Shown piece by piece: positions 22,745 through 34,298 of a stretch of DNA of 64,000 nt (within the stretch, counting starts at the first letter, position 1; each line of letters starts with the position of its first letter). Below the pieces are notes generated by a model, which was not told the DNA's origin, ran no database searches, and saw only the letters and a program-made list of their open reading frames with translations. This DNA is from Bipolaris cookei. Taxonomy: Eukaryota > Ascomycota > Dothideomycetes > Pleosporales > Pleosporaceae. Location of the stretch: the NCBI GenBank assembly GCA_002286855.1, contig NRSV01000040.1, positions 126,071-190,070 of the forward strand, written 5' to 3'. A program made the position numbers and the translations under genes.

Positions 22745-22930
22745 CTAGTGAGCGCAGGAGGTCCAACCGCTGCCAAGAATCCAGTCGTCTTCATCCTCTT
22801 CCACCACCTCCGCCGCATCATCATCATCCAAAAGGCTTACAGCGCGTGCTCTCAATCCACGCTTTTTGTTGCCCTTTTTAGTCACCCCGGTCTTGACGTG
22901 CCCATGCGGGCGGCGCTGCGAGGGAGGCAT
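22745..22930 (-). CDS. Possible small charged protein, 61 residues
   Basis: From the ATG at 22930 (MPPSQRRPHGH) the frame is basic first (TKKGNKKRGLRAR), then strongly acidic (LLDDDDAAEVVEEDEDD), ending WILGSGWTSCAH. The basic-then-acidic layout is unlike random DNA. It lies 22 bp downstream of the Rli1 stop on the same strand, so it could be a separate small gene or a frame in the Rli1 3' UTR. I do not recognise it. An in-frame ATG 11 codons upstream overlaps the Rli1 end. Confidence 0.25.
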   Translation of the reverse strand: MPPSQRRPHGHVKTGVTKKGNKKRGLRARAVSLLDDDDAAEVVEEDEDDWILGSGWTSCAH

Positions 22931-22952
22931 GTTTCGCTTATTGAAAACCCTT

Positions 22953-24992
22953 TCAACTATCATCCTCCAAGAAGAAGTAGTTTCCGCTCAGCTTCTGCTC
23001 TTGGTCAAGCTGAGACTTGTCCTTGTTGATACGAGGACGGTATGAGTTGGGGTCGCGGCGGAAGGTGACGTCCAGGTTTTTCAAGAAAGTATTGCAGCCA
23101 GTGAGTAGGGATTCAGGCTTGTTGGCACGGGCCTTGACGGCCGGTTGACCGTCAAAGACAATGACACGATCTGCGAGGTATGTGGCCATGATGAAGTCGT
23201 GCTCGACGACAAAGGCGGTCTTCTTAGCGTGCATGATGAAGCGCTTGATGACCCGAGAGGCAATGATACGCTGTTCAGAGTCGAGGTACGCACTGGGCTC
23301 GTCGATGAGGTAGATGTCGGCAGGGATACCAAGGGCCAATACGATGGCAACACGCTGCAATTCACCACCAGAGAGGTTCTGCACTTCCTGGTCAATGAAG
23401 TCGTCCATCTTGAGAGGCTTGTAGACATCGGTCTGGAACTGCGGATTCAAGAAGGCGGCCTTGATCTTCTTGAAGAAGAGTTGTCGAACGGTACCCTGGA
23501 ACTTGGGGGTAATGGTCTGAGGCTTCATACTGATGCTCATCTTGGGAATCTTGGTGTCACCATCGGGCTGCAGAGCACCAGCAAGCATCTTACAGAAGGT
23601 TGTCTTTCCAGTACCATTTTCACCCATCATGACAAGAATCTCGGAATCGGTAAAGGCACCAGACTCAATGTTGAGCTCGAAGCTGCCCAAGGTCTTCTTC
23701 ATGCTGGGGTATGAGTAACCACGGTTGTGGTCAGTCATGTATTCATCACCCGCCTCGGCAATTCGGAACTGAAGAGACTCCTCTCGGAAACGCAGGTTCT
23801 CAGTAGGGATGTTACCATCCAAGAAGATGTTGATACCTTCACGGACTGATGCAGGGAGGGTGACGACACCATAGACGGCAGGCTTTCCGTACAGGACACA
23901 GATGAAGTCGGAGAGATAGTCAAGGACAGACAGGTCGTGCTCGACAACGATGACATAATCATCAGGGCGGAGTAGACTGCGAATTTTTCGACCGGCGGCA
24001 AGACGCTGCTTAACATCGAGGAAAGACGACGGCTCATCAAACATGTAGACGTCGGCTTGCTGGACGCACACTAGAGCGATGGCAAAACGCTGCAGCTCAC
24101 CACCAGACAATTGACCGACGTCACGGTCGAAGATGTGTCGCAATTCTAGGTCGTCGATCATCTCGTCGAGGTTTTCCATCTGGGAGCGGGCCTGGATGAG
24201 TTTGCCCACGGATCGGTCGGTAGCCTTGATGGCCTTGGGGATCTGGTCGACATACTGAGGCTTGACGACAGCCTTGAGGTTGTCCTCGAGCACCTTTGTG
24301 AAGTAGTCTACGATTCGTTAGCTAGACGCGTGCTGCATGCTAATGGAGTTACTCACTCTGAAGCTCAGAACCACGGAAGTACTTGAGAATCTCCTCCCAG
24401 TCTGGCGGGTTATCATAGCGACCCAGGTTAGGCTTGAGCTTTCCGCTCAGAATCTTCAGCGCTGTACTCTTTCCGATACCATTTGTACCGACCAAACCCA
24501 ACACCTGGCCAGGACGGGGCATAGGCAGCCTATGCAGCTTGAAACTGTTGGCCGAGTATCGATGGGTGACCTGGGTCTCGAGGTTCGTGGGCAAGTTGAT
24601 GATGTTGATGGCATCAAAGGGGCATTTCTTGGGGCAGATACCGCATCCAATACACAGTCGCTCGGAGATGAAGGCGATCTTGGAAGACGAGTCTACTTCG
24701 ATGCACAGTTTGCCGGTGCGCACCACGGGACAGGACTTTTTGCATTCTTGTCGACATTTCTGGGTGGGGTTAGCAGACTGGCAAGAGGAAGGAGCGTGGG
24801 AGGGTGGCGCTTGCCTTGGGTTTGCACTGTCATGGCGCACATGGCTAGTTAGCAATGGCCAAATTTTGTGCGTGGAGGGGTAGTGGGGTACCTTGTCTGA
24901 GTTGACAATGGCAATACTAGAACAGAGTCAGTTGGAGATGCGCAGAGGCGAGAAGAGTGGCATGGAATGTACCGGGTGAGCTTGTCGGACAT
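22953..24992 (-). CDS. RLI1: ABCE1/Rli1 ribosome-recycling ATPase, five exons
   Basis: Exons are 24973-24992, 24892-24916, 24815-24826 (12 nt), 24357-24759 and 22953-24307, giving 604 residues, the normal family length. Introns are 56, 65, 55 and 49 bp. The third starts with GC (AAG|GCAAGC) rather than GT. The N-terminus carries two ferredoxin-type 4Fe-4S clusters (CKPKKCRQECKKSC and CIGCGICPKKCP). The two ABC domains have Walker A motifs GTNGIGKST (about 110-118) and GENGTGKTT (about 381-389), two LSGGELQR signatures and two DEPS Walker B segments (FDEPSSFLD and IDEPSAYLD). Rli1 splits the ribosome after termination and helps initiation and 40S export. All catalytic motifs look intact. It is divergent from CHD1. 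Confidence 0.96.
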
Positions 24993-25451
24993 GTTTGCGG
25001 TTGCTGGCGTGGATGTCGGATTACTGTGGGCGGCGGGCGCAAACTGCGTAGGCGGGAATTTTGATGAGCAAAGAACAGGGCGGCGCACACAGGACTCGAC
25101 GAGATGAAACGGCTACCCAGACTGGCACACGCTCAGATAGTGCAGGCGTCGGGCGGACTACGGGAATCCAGCAGACTAGGCAGGAGAGGTGTGAAGGAGG
25201 CGTCCTGAGGTGTGGAGATGGGCCACAGGGTAGTCTCCAGGCCTGACGTTGTTCGCATTCACACTGTGGTAGGTAAGCGTTTTGGGGCGGGCGCTGATTG
25301 GTGGCGGGTGCGGCTGTCACTAGCGCGCAGGTCGCTGGCTGCTGGATTGAAGCCCCGACCATAAGGAAACTCCACAACCCTCACCACCACCCATCCTGCA
25401 CCCTTCCAAGACAACACCCCCGCCCCCGCCTATATCGAGGGTATCTTGAGC
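24993..25451. promoter_or_regulatory. Divergent promoter region, RLI1 / CHD1
   Basis: A 460-bp spacer. The part near 25380-25440 is C/A-rich and pyrimidine-biased on the plus strand, as expected upstream of CHD1. No TATA box or known operator is obvious. Confidence 0.5.
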
Positions 25452-28400
25452 ATGGACTGTGAGTACAGTCTCCTTTTGAGTCTTTGATCGCGTGCGTTTC
25501 TATCTCGGCCCTGCGCGACGTGCCTGGTCCTGGCCTCGCCCATGTCCATCCATCCATCACTATTCCACGCCCTTGCATCCCGCAACCCGCCTCGGACCCA
25601 TAGCACGGCCTTGCACGACGTACGGAATGCTTTCGCCAGTCCTTTACCGCTTCCCATACGCTGCCGGCCCCTCGCCTGGCTTACACCGCTCCACTGCCCT
25701 TGATCCATCACGCGCTCATCCACCACTACCGCATTTCATCATCCTTCCATTGCTCGCTTCTTTGCCCTTGTTTCTGGTCGCTTTCTGTTTATTTGGAGTC
25801 GCGTAATTCTGCTCTATTCAACGCACTCGCTCCGAGGCGCCGGGGCCCACAGGAGCTTGAAATATCTTGCTGACCATCTTCTCCAGCCGCGTCCATCATG
25901 ATGCCCTCTTCGCCGGGCCATGTTGCTTCTCTGCCATACACAAACGGTCATTTGTCGCCTCTTGCTGCTCATGTTATGGCTGCCGATAGCTCCTCCCACT
26001 CCAGTGACAGCGATGCGTCCGACGCGAGAGAGCACGCCGCAGCCGCCCAGGCCTCCGATGTCGACGCGCCGGGAGAAGAATACGACGAGGATGACGAGGT
26101 AGCCGCTGCTTCAGACTCTTCCGAGGATGTGGATGCCGAGGGCGAGCCGGATGGTGATTACGACTCTGAGTCACCGCCGTCTGAGCAGGCAGAGAGCGAC
26201 CGCGCTCGGAGCTCGTCCCAAGAGTCGACAAGGCCGACGAAGCGCAAGGCAAGCGTTGAAAAAGAAGACTACATTGAGCAGAACCCAGAGCTGTATGGCC
26301 TGCGTCGCAGCGTACGTAACTTCAAGCTCCCTCTACATATGAGCTAACTTCGTCCCAGGGTCGCGCCCGTCCTAGTCGTCGCGTTGTAAGTAAGCCTCAG
26401 TCGATATTAGAAGTCAGTACTGACATGACTCAGGTCGATAGCAGTGATGAAGAAGAAAACGATGATGATTACGATTCAGACCAGCCACGCAAGCGGCAGA
26501 GGACAGCCTCGCGCAAGAGTTTGTCTACCTACACCCCTCCTGTCCAAAACAGGGTTAATATGTCTATCTAGCCTCAAATCAACCAACACCAGTCTATCGC
26601 TCCACTGGCTCCGATTCAGAGTCAGATGGGTATGTTGGAGCCCGTCGCAATATTCCGACCAAGAAGCAACGCCAACGTCAGCATGCCGTTGCTACAGGTC
26701 GTGAGCCTCCTTCGCAAGCTGAGGTCCGATTTTCTGCACGTCGCACAGCCCAGGTGGCGAATTACAACGAAGAGGATGATGAAGATGAATTTGCGGAAGA
26801 GGAAGACGAGATGACCTCGGCCTACTGGGCGAACGCTGTTGAAGACAGTGGCCCCGTCATCGACAAGATCCTCGATCATCGGCCAAAAGACGGATTAGGT
26901 AAAGGATAACAACCAAGACTTGTGCTGGCATTCTTGCTAACGAAATGCAGAGATTGATCCATCCTTCGACAAGCACGACTTTGAATACTTGGTAAACACG
27001 CTCACTGGTCATCACTATCCACAATACTAATGTAGTACCAGATCAAATGGCAAGACAAGGCGCACTACCATTCAACATGGGAAGACTACAAGACAGCATC
27101 TGCATACAAAGGCATCCGCAAACTAGACAACTACTACAAGGGCCCCGTCCAGAACGACATGTATTATCACAGCCGCAAGAACGAAGATCCAGAGGAGTTT
27201 GAACAGCACATGGTTGCGCGTGAAGCTGAGCGTGAGAGTCAGCTTGATTTTCATATTGTCGAGCGTGTCATTGACACGCGGGATGGCGAGGATGAGACAG
27301 AGTACTTTGTCAAGTGTAAGCTTATCCGTGTTAATCCTCGTATAAACTGGCTGACAATATTGCAGGGAAAGGACTGACGTATGAGTTCTGCACATGGGAG
27401 CCGGCATCGCTCGTCAGCCGCCTGTCGCAGACTGAAATCGACCGCTATCTCGACCGCTCAGCAAATCGGCCTACCTCCGATCTTCGCGAGTCAAATCCCA
27501 ATACACGCAGGAAGTTTGTCAAGATGGATACGCAGCCCGACTACATCAAGTTTGGGCAACTGAGGTCCTTCCAACTTCAAGGTGTCAACTTCCTTGCACA
27601 CAACTGGTGTCGAGGCACCAACGTCATCCTAGCTGATGAGATGGGTCTGGGAAAAACGGTGCAGACTGTCTCATTCATCAACTGGCTAAGGCACGACCGT
27701 AGACAGGATGGACCAATGATCTGCGTTGTGCCACTGTCTACTATGCCCGCATGGGCAGACACGTTCAACAACTGGACCCCCGACGTCAACTATGTCATCT
27801 ACACTGGTAGAGAGGAAGCCCGCAACATCATCAAGGAGAAGGAGCTTCTCGTAGACAACAACCCAAAGAAGGTCAAGTTCAATGTTCTCTTGACCACGTA
27901 CGAATATGTCCTTGCCGACTGGCAGTTCTTGCAAAGCATCAAGTGGCAATTCCTTGCTGTTGATGAGGCCCACCGATTGAAGAATCGTGAGTCACAGCTT
28001 TATGAACGGTTAACAGCATTCAATGCGCCTTGTCGACTGCTCATCACTGGTACCCCTATCCAAAATACGCTAGGTGAACTAGCAGCGTTAATGGATTTCC
28101 TGATGCCGGGAAAGATCTCTGTCGACGAACATGTTGATCTGTCTTCGGAAGACGCCAGCCAGAAGCTTGCTGAACTGAGCTCTGCCATTCAACCTTATAT
28201 GATTCGTCGTACCAAGGAGAAGGTAGAGAATGACTTGCCTCCCAAGTCGGAGAAGATTCTCCGTGTTGAATTATCCGACATTCAGCTTGAATACTACAAG
28301 AACATCCTCACCCGAAATTACGAGGCTCTGAACGAGGGAGGTGTTGGCCACAAGCAGTCTCTATTGAACATCGTCATGGAGCTGAAGAAGGCTAGCAATC

Positions 28401-30994
28401 ACGCTCTACTCTTCCCCAATGCTGAGAGCAAGCTTGTGAAGAGCGGTTGTTCAAAGGAGGAAACGCTAAAAGCGCTCATCACCTCTAGTGGCAAGATGAT
28501 GCTGCTCGATCGACTGCTCGGCAAGCTGAAAGCCGACGGTCATCGCGTGCTCATCTTCAGTCAGATGGTCCACATGCTGGATATCTTGACCGACTACCTC
28601 AAGTTGCGCAACTACGCGTTCCAGCGACTGGATGGGACAGTCCCAGCGGCAGAGCGAAAGATTGCTATTGATCATTTTAATGCTCCCGGCAGCGAGGACT
28701 ATTGCTTCTTGTTGTCTACTAGGGCTGGTGGTCTCGGTATCAACTTGATGACCGCTGACACTGTCGTCATTTTCGATTCCGACTGGAACCCTCAGGCTGA
28801 CTTACAAGCCATGGCTCGTGCTCATCGTATTGGGCAGCAGAAACCTGTGAGCGTCTATCGTCTCGTCTCAAAAGACACCATTGAAGAGGAGATTCTGGAG
28901 CGCGCTCGAAACAAGCGCATGCTCGAGTTCATCACTATTCAGCGTGGTGTAACTGATCGTCAGCAAAAGGAGCTGAACGACAAGATGAGCCGCGCTGCTG
29001 CCGAGCCAAACTCTGCCGATGACATCAATAACATTCTCAAACGCCGCGGACAAAAGATGTTTGAGCAGTCCGGCAACCAGAAGAAACTTGAGGAGCTTGA
29101 CATTGACTCTGTTTTGGAGAATGCCGAAGAACACAAGACAGAGCAGGCTGCGGGTCTTACATCTGACGGTGGTGAAGAGTTCTTGAAGAATTTTGAATAC
29201 ACAGATGTTAAGATCGATCTCGAATGGGACGACATCATTCCCAAGGAAGAACTTGAGGCTGTCAAAGCGGACATTCAGCAGCGCAAAGACGAGGAGGAAA
29301 CGCAAAAGCTGCTCGAAGAGAATGCACCTCGAAAGCGCAAGGCCGCCTCAGCTAGCGCACGAGAACAACGAGCTGCGAAGAAACGCGCTCTTGAGGCGTC
29401 TCAGATCGATGTTGATGACGACGATCAATCCGATGCAGACGACAACATCAAGCGTGATCCGAAGCGGCCGCTCAATACCAAGGAGGCACGCAATCTCATC
29501 ACAGCGTACTGTCGCTATGGCTCGCTTGAGGAGCGTGGCGATGAGATTCTGCGCGCAGCTAGACTGGTCGGTCGCGACATGGGCGTTGTCAAAGCCACTC
29601 TGGATGAGATTATCGAGAAGAGTACACAGCTTGTCAAGGAGGAGCAGACTAGACTCAAGAACCTAGAGATTGAGGCTAAGCGTGCCCTTACCAAGAAGGA
29701 TAAGAAGGCCGTACTCTTCGATTATGGTGATGTGAAGAAGGTCAACGCAGAGACTATTCTTGAGCGGCCTGTAGAGATGCGCGTTCTTAAAGAAGCGGTC
29801 GAAGCAACTCCAGACTGGCGCAACTTCCGTGTACCAGACGCCATCAAGCCAGCAAGTTATTCTTGCTCGTGGGGTGCGCGTGAGGACGGTATGCTCTGTA
29901 TTGGTATTCAGCGCCATGGTTACGGAGCGTGGATTCCCATCCGTGATGATCCAGAACTGGGATTGACGGACAAGTTCTATCTAGAGGAGCACCGTGTCGA
30001 CAAGAAGGAGGAGCGGACCAAGGGCGAAGACAAGAATGCTAAATCTCCCGGAGCTGTACACTTGGTCCGTCGTGCCAATTACCTCCTTACAGTTCTCAAG
30101 GACAAGAGTACTTCGGATCCAAACATCAAGCGGTTGATGGAGAACCACCATCGCAACAACAAGAAACACCACCTCGGCGTGGCACGTCGCGCAGAGAAGG
30201 CATCAAGCAGTGCTGCTAGTCCCGGACCAGGAAGTGCGATTCGTCGCATGCAGTCACGTGATTCTGAGCGTCCCTCGCACCGTGCACACAGCAGCAGCGA
30301 CATTCGACGTCCTGATAGCCGAACAGATGGACGCCATCATGACAGGAACCGTGACGATCGCCCTAGGCATAGCGACCAGTACCGGCCGTCTGATGGCCAT
30401 CGCAAGGAGCACCGCAACGACCGAGGAAGTATTGATCGTCGGCAGCAGCATGCCGACCGGAACGGGACGCCAGAGAACCGGCGAAAGATTAGTGGCGACG
30501 TGGATAGACAGCGTGTGAGAGATGACCGGCCCCGTCTGCCCGAGGACCGGCCACGTTCGCACAGCCAGAGCCAAGTGCCCGACCGCAGTGTTGAGACACC
30601 CAAGGTCAAGGAGAAGAAGCCAGAGGAGTTTGTTGAGCGGCGGCTTCGTCCTGTGCGCGACAATCTCAGCCGGCTCAAGAAGGCGACACCAAAGAACTAT
30701 CCACAGAAGGATGCCATGGTCAAGGTGCTGAAGATTGAGCTGATTGCGATTGGCAACTTTATTCGGGCAGAAACTCGGGACAATGCTGAGCTCGAGGAGC
30801 GACTATGGTAGGTGCAGCGATATTGTGTTTTAGTGCACATGCTAATAAGCAGCAGGAGTTACACGATCAACAACCACTGGCCTCGGCCCGGAGTGACAGT
30901 TCCGGCGATTAAGGGCATGTACCTCAAGATGCTGAATTCGGAGAAGCCAGCGGCAAGTTCAACGGCGACCAATGGACAAAAGAATGCCGCTTGA
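25452..30994 (+). CDS. CHD1: CHD1-type chromatin-remodelling ATPase, multi-exon
   Basis: Coding exons: 25898-26311 (ATG at 25898), 26359-26385, 26434-26518, 26572-26898, 26951-26991, 27042-27315, 27366-30807 and 30856-30994, giving 1582 residues. A 7-nt upstream exon (25452-25458) spliced to 25887 would add six residues in frame and is used for the start here. Tandem chromodomains (IKWQDKAHYHSTW and YFVKWKGLTYEFCTWEP) precede a Snf2 ATPase with DEMGLGKT (about 480-487), DEAH (about 589-592) and the RAHRIGQ motif. A SANT/SLIDE-like segment (SCSWGAREDGMLCIGI) follows. Next comes a long Arg/Asp/His-rich low-complexity stretch, then a C-terminal CHD1 helical domain ending in LW-SYTINNHWPR across the last intron. 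CHD1 slides and spaces nucleosomes on transcribed genes. Introns are about 45-55 bp apart from the 428-bp first one. Confidence 0.92.
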
Positions 30995-31046
30995 GATTGG
31001 TTGCACAGAGTCGGCACATGATTGTTGTGAATAGCACCGCCGGGAT

Positions 31047-31048
31047 TG

Positions 31049-31082
<34 letters not shown>

Positions 31083-31093
31083 ACATCATCATA
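31047..31093. repeat. (ATC)n microsatellite
   Basis: About 15 near-perfect ATC units with one interruption (CAACAT), in the 3' flank of CHD1. Confidence 0.9.
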
Positions 31094-31223
31094 TGGGAGT
31101 TTTGGATTTTCTTTTTCACGGTGACAGGGTGTCACGTATATTTTCAGCATAGCGTAGGTGTTTGGCTCTGTTGAAGTACTCAAGATATGACTAGGTACGG
31201 GCAGTGTTGAAGACTTTTCCACT

Positions 31224-31231
31224 TGCTCTTC

Positions 31232-31262
<31 letters not shown>

Positions 31263-31286
31263 ACTACTACTACTACTACTACTACT
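31224..31286. repeat. Compound (TTC)n(TAC)n microsatellite
   Basis: A run of CTT/TTC units passes directly into ACT/TAC units, about 20 triplets in all. A compound repeat like this usually arises by a point change that then spreads by slippage. It is non-coding. Confidence 0.9.
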
Positions 31287-31930
31287 TGTTCCTGTATTGC
31301 ATGGACATTGCCCGCGAGGGTGTGACCAAGGGTGTTTGTTTCTTGCGGGGCGGCGCATACCAAAAAGAAAATCGCTCAAGGACTGGTGATGGGGGCATTT
31401 GCGGCATTTGTGGCACATGGTGTCTTGTCATTTATTCAGTAGTAGAGAATATGGTATCTACGAAGGCCGACGTCAGCCTGAGCGGTGTGGTGTAGTAGTA
31501 GACTAGGCATCTGTGTGGGGACAAGAGGGCAATGAAGCTGCTAAGCCGTTATTCTTGTCGGCATGTCATTGCTATGTGAGGCATGGTGTGATATGGTGAG
31601 TGGTTTTTTTGTTGTCCGGGGTAGTCACACGAGCAAGACATGTGCGGCGTCCGCCATGTCTATCCATCTCTAGGGAGGGGTGTGGGTGACGGGCGTGGGC
31701 GTGACTAGCGTTGGGGCGATGACGCTCCAATGGCAAGGGTTTGCGAAGGATCGTGCCCGCAGGCGTGGCTTCGCGTTGGGCCTTGGTTTCTCCAGCATGC
31801 GCCATCAGGGTGTCGTCGGTGTTTCTGGAAAGACTCGGGGTCATACAGTCGCGCAACACTCTTAAAGACGCTTGCAGAGAGTCGCTCTGGATGTCTCTTG
31901 TTTTTCTCTCGCTCTCTGGCCATCTTAGTC

Positions 31931-34298
31931 ATGCTGTGTACAAAGCACGCGCTGATCAGCGGCATGCTCTTCTGGGTACACCATGCGACCGCGGCCCCGC
32001 CTATTAACACGGTTGGCGACGCAGATAGCAGCCGCAATCCAGGCCCAGTAGACGCAAGCAGCCGCGTGAATGGCGCCCGCAGGCTCACGGGGAGGTTCCT
32101 CCATATCACGGGTACGTCGGCCAGGTCCCCTCGCGGTTTGCCAATAGCTCACGTCATTATGCAGACTTCCACCCCGACCCTTTCTACAAGACATATTCCA
32201 GCACAACATCCGACGCAGCATGCCACCGCAAGCGAGGGCCCGCGGGCATCTACGGTGCAGAGACGACGGGCTGTGACTCTCCTTTTGCCCTTGTCAACCA
32301 GACGTTTCAATGGATACAGGACAACATCAAGGATGAAATCGACTTCATCATATGGACAGGCGACTCGGCACGCCACGACAATGACGAGGAGATACCGCGA
32401 ACACACGATCAGATTGTCGACCAGAACAAGTTCATGGTCTCTAAATTTGTAGAGGTCTTTGGAAAGTCCAGCCCTGGCCATGGGTCCAACGATTTTGTCA
32501 TTCCCATTGTGCCGACTTTTGGCAACAACGACATTATGCCTCACAACATCTTCACCGGTGGACCAAATTCTTGGACGATGAATTACCTGGACATCTGGCG
32601 CGGATTCATACCCGAGGCACAAAGACATCAATTCCAGCAGGGTGGATGGTTCTCCGTCGAGGTGATCCCCGGCAAGCTGGCTGCTATCAGCCTGAACACC
32701 ATGTATGTGACAGCAGGAAGTGCATTTTTTGATCCTTTCTTAACGCTCCCAGGTACTTCTTCACATCAAATTCGGCTGTCGACGGCTGCGCGAAGAAACA
32801 CGAACCCGGCTACGAACACATGGAATGGCTGCGCATTCAGCTCCAGATTCTACGAGAGCGCGGCATGAAAGCCATGCTTCTAGGCCACGTGCCCCCTGCT
32901 CGTGTCGATAGCAAGGAGAGCTGGGACGAGACATGTTGGCAAAAGTATGCACTTTTTGTGCGCCAGTTTAGGGATGTCCTGGTTGGTAGTCTCTACGGAC
33001 ACATGAACATTGATCACTTCATAGTGCAGGATTTTGATCACATTGAAAAAGACACCGAGAACGGCAGGATGAAGGCTGCATGGAACACGGCTTCTCTGGA
33101 CAACGAGACAAAGTTGTTTATTGATGGCGAGGTCACGCTAGCGTCGGCGTCTGATTATCTGCTGGACCTGCGCAATGTTTGGGCTCGCTTGCCTGCTCCA
33201 CCGGCAAAGTCGAACAAGTCTAAGAAACAGGACGTCGAAGAGGATGAAGAGGAAGAATCGATATGGTCGTGGCTCATGTCAAACATCCTGAAGTCATCAA
33301 AAGATAAGAAAGGACAGAAGAAGAAATATCTCGAGGAAATTGGGGGTAAATACGCCGAACGCTACGCGGTATCGCACGTTTCTCCCAGCGTAGTACCCAA
33401 CTACTTCCCGACGCTGCGTATTATCGAGTATAACATCTCCGGATTAGAACACTTGAGCGTGTCTTCTAGCCCTAGCAACCCGTCAGGAATCGAGAGCTCT
33501 GCCGATCAGCAGCCAGTTTCCATCAACGATGATTTTGACGATGAAGAGTACTTAGATGACGTGGAAACTGCGAAGAAGAAGCACAAGGGCAAGAAGGACA
33601 AAAAGGGGCCACGAAAGTACAAATTCAAGGTTCCAGAAGGACCGTCAAAGTCAGCACCTCCTGGCCCAGCCTATTCGCCTCAGCCGCTTACCTGGACGCG
33701 TATCGTTCAATACTACGCAAACCTGACGCGCATCAACAACGATTTTGTCGAACCTCCACCCGACCCGTCAGATAGCCCAAGTACCTCTATGAATGACTTG
33801 TCTGTCGCCACCATATTTGGACTCAGTATCAACTCGGATGGCAAGATCGAGAACAAAAAGTGGAAGGAAGGAAAGCACAAGAAACACCAAGGTAAACAGC
33901 CGCGACCCGAGCCACATCCAAAGGAGTTTGTCTTTGAAGTAGAGTACGATACACGGAAAGACAAGGGATTCCCTGATCTCACCGTACGCCGATGGGTCGA
34001 ATATGCACGGAAGATTGGATCAAATGAGCAAAAGACAAGTGAAACAGAAGAAGTACAGAAAATTGAGGATGATTCCAGTGAAGAGACCACTGGAGAATAC
34101 GACGCAGCAAAAGGAAAGGGCAAGAAGGGTAAGAAGGGCAAACATCACAAGAAGCACAAGCCATCCAAGCACTGGTTCAAGTTTGTCAAGCGCGCCTTTG
34201 TCAGCACCATGGACGCGCATGAGATTAAGGAAGTGTTTGGTTCATCGTCGACGAGTGAGCCACTGCAAGAGTTGGTGCAGGAAGTTATTGAGCTATAG
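31931..34298 (+). CDS. PPN1: Vacuolar endopolyphosphatase (Ppn1 type), three exons
   Basis: Exons are 31931-32111, 32165-32702 and 32753-34298, giving 754 residues. Both introns are about 50 bp with GTACGT and GTATGT donors and are in phase. Splicing creates HITDFHPD and NTMYFFTSN. Metallophosphoesterase motifs are visible in order: DFHPD, WTGDSARHDND, FGNND, GHVPPAR and GHMNIDHF. The N-terminus has a modest hydrophobic stretch (ALISGMLFWV) that would serve as a type II signal anchor for the vacuole. Family members cut long polyphosphate chains. The C-terminal third carries several Lys-rich runs (for example KKHKGKKDKKG and KGKKGKKGKHHKKHK) next to acidic patches. I start at 31931 because the longer frame upstream lacks a leader-like sequence. 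Confidence 0.92.

Larger units (their letters stand above)
30995..31930. other. Intergenic with trinucleotide microsatellites
   Basis: It contains the CHD1 3' flank, an ATC-type run at 31047-31093, a TTC run that turns into a TAC run at 31224-31286, and the endopolyphosphatase promoter. Frames seen here are repeat-driven homopolymer translations. The in-frame extension upstream of 31931 is not used. Confidence 0.6.
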
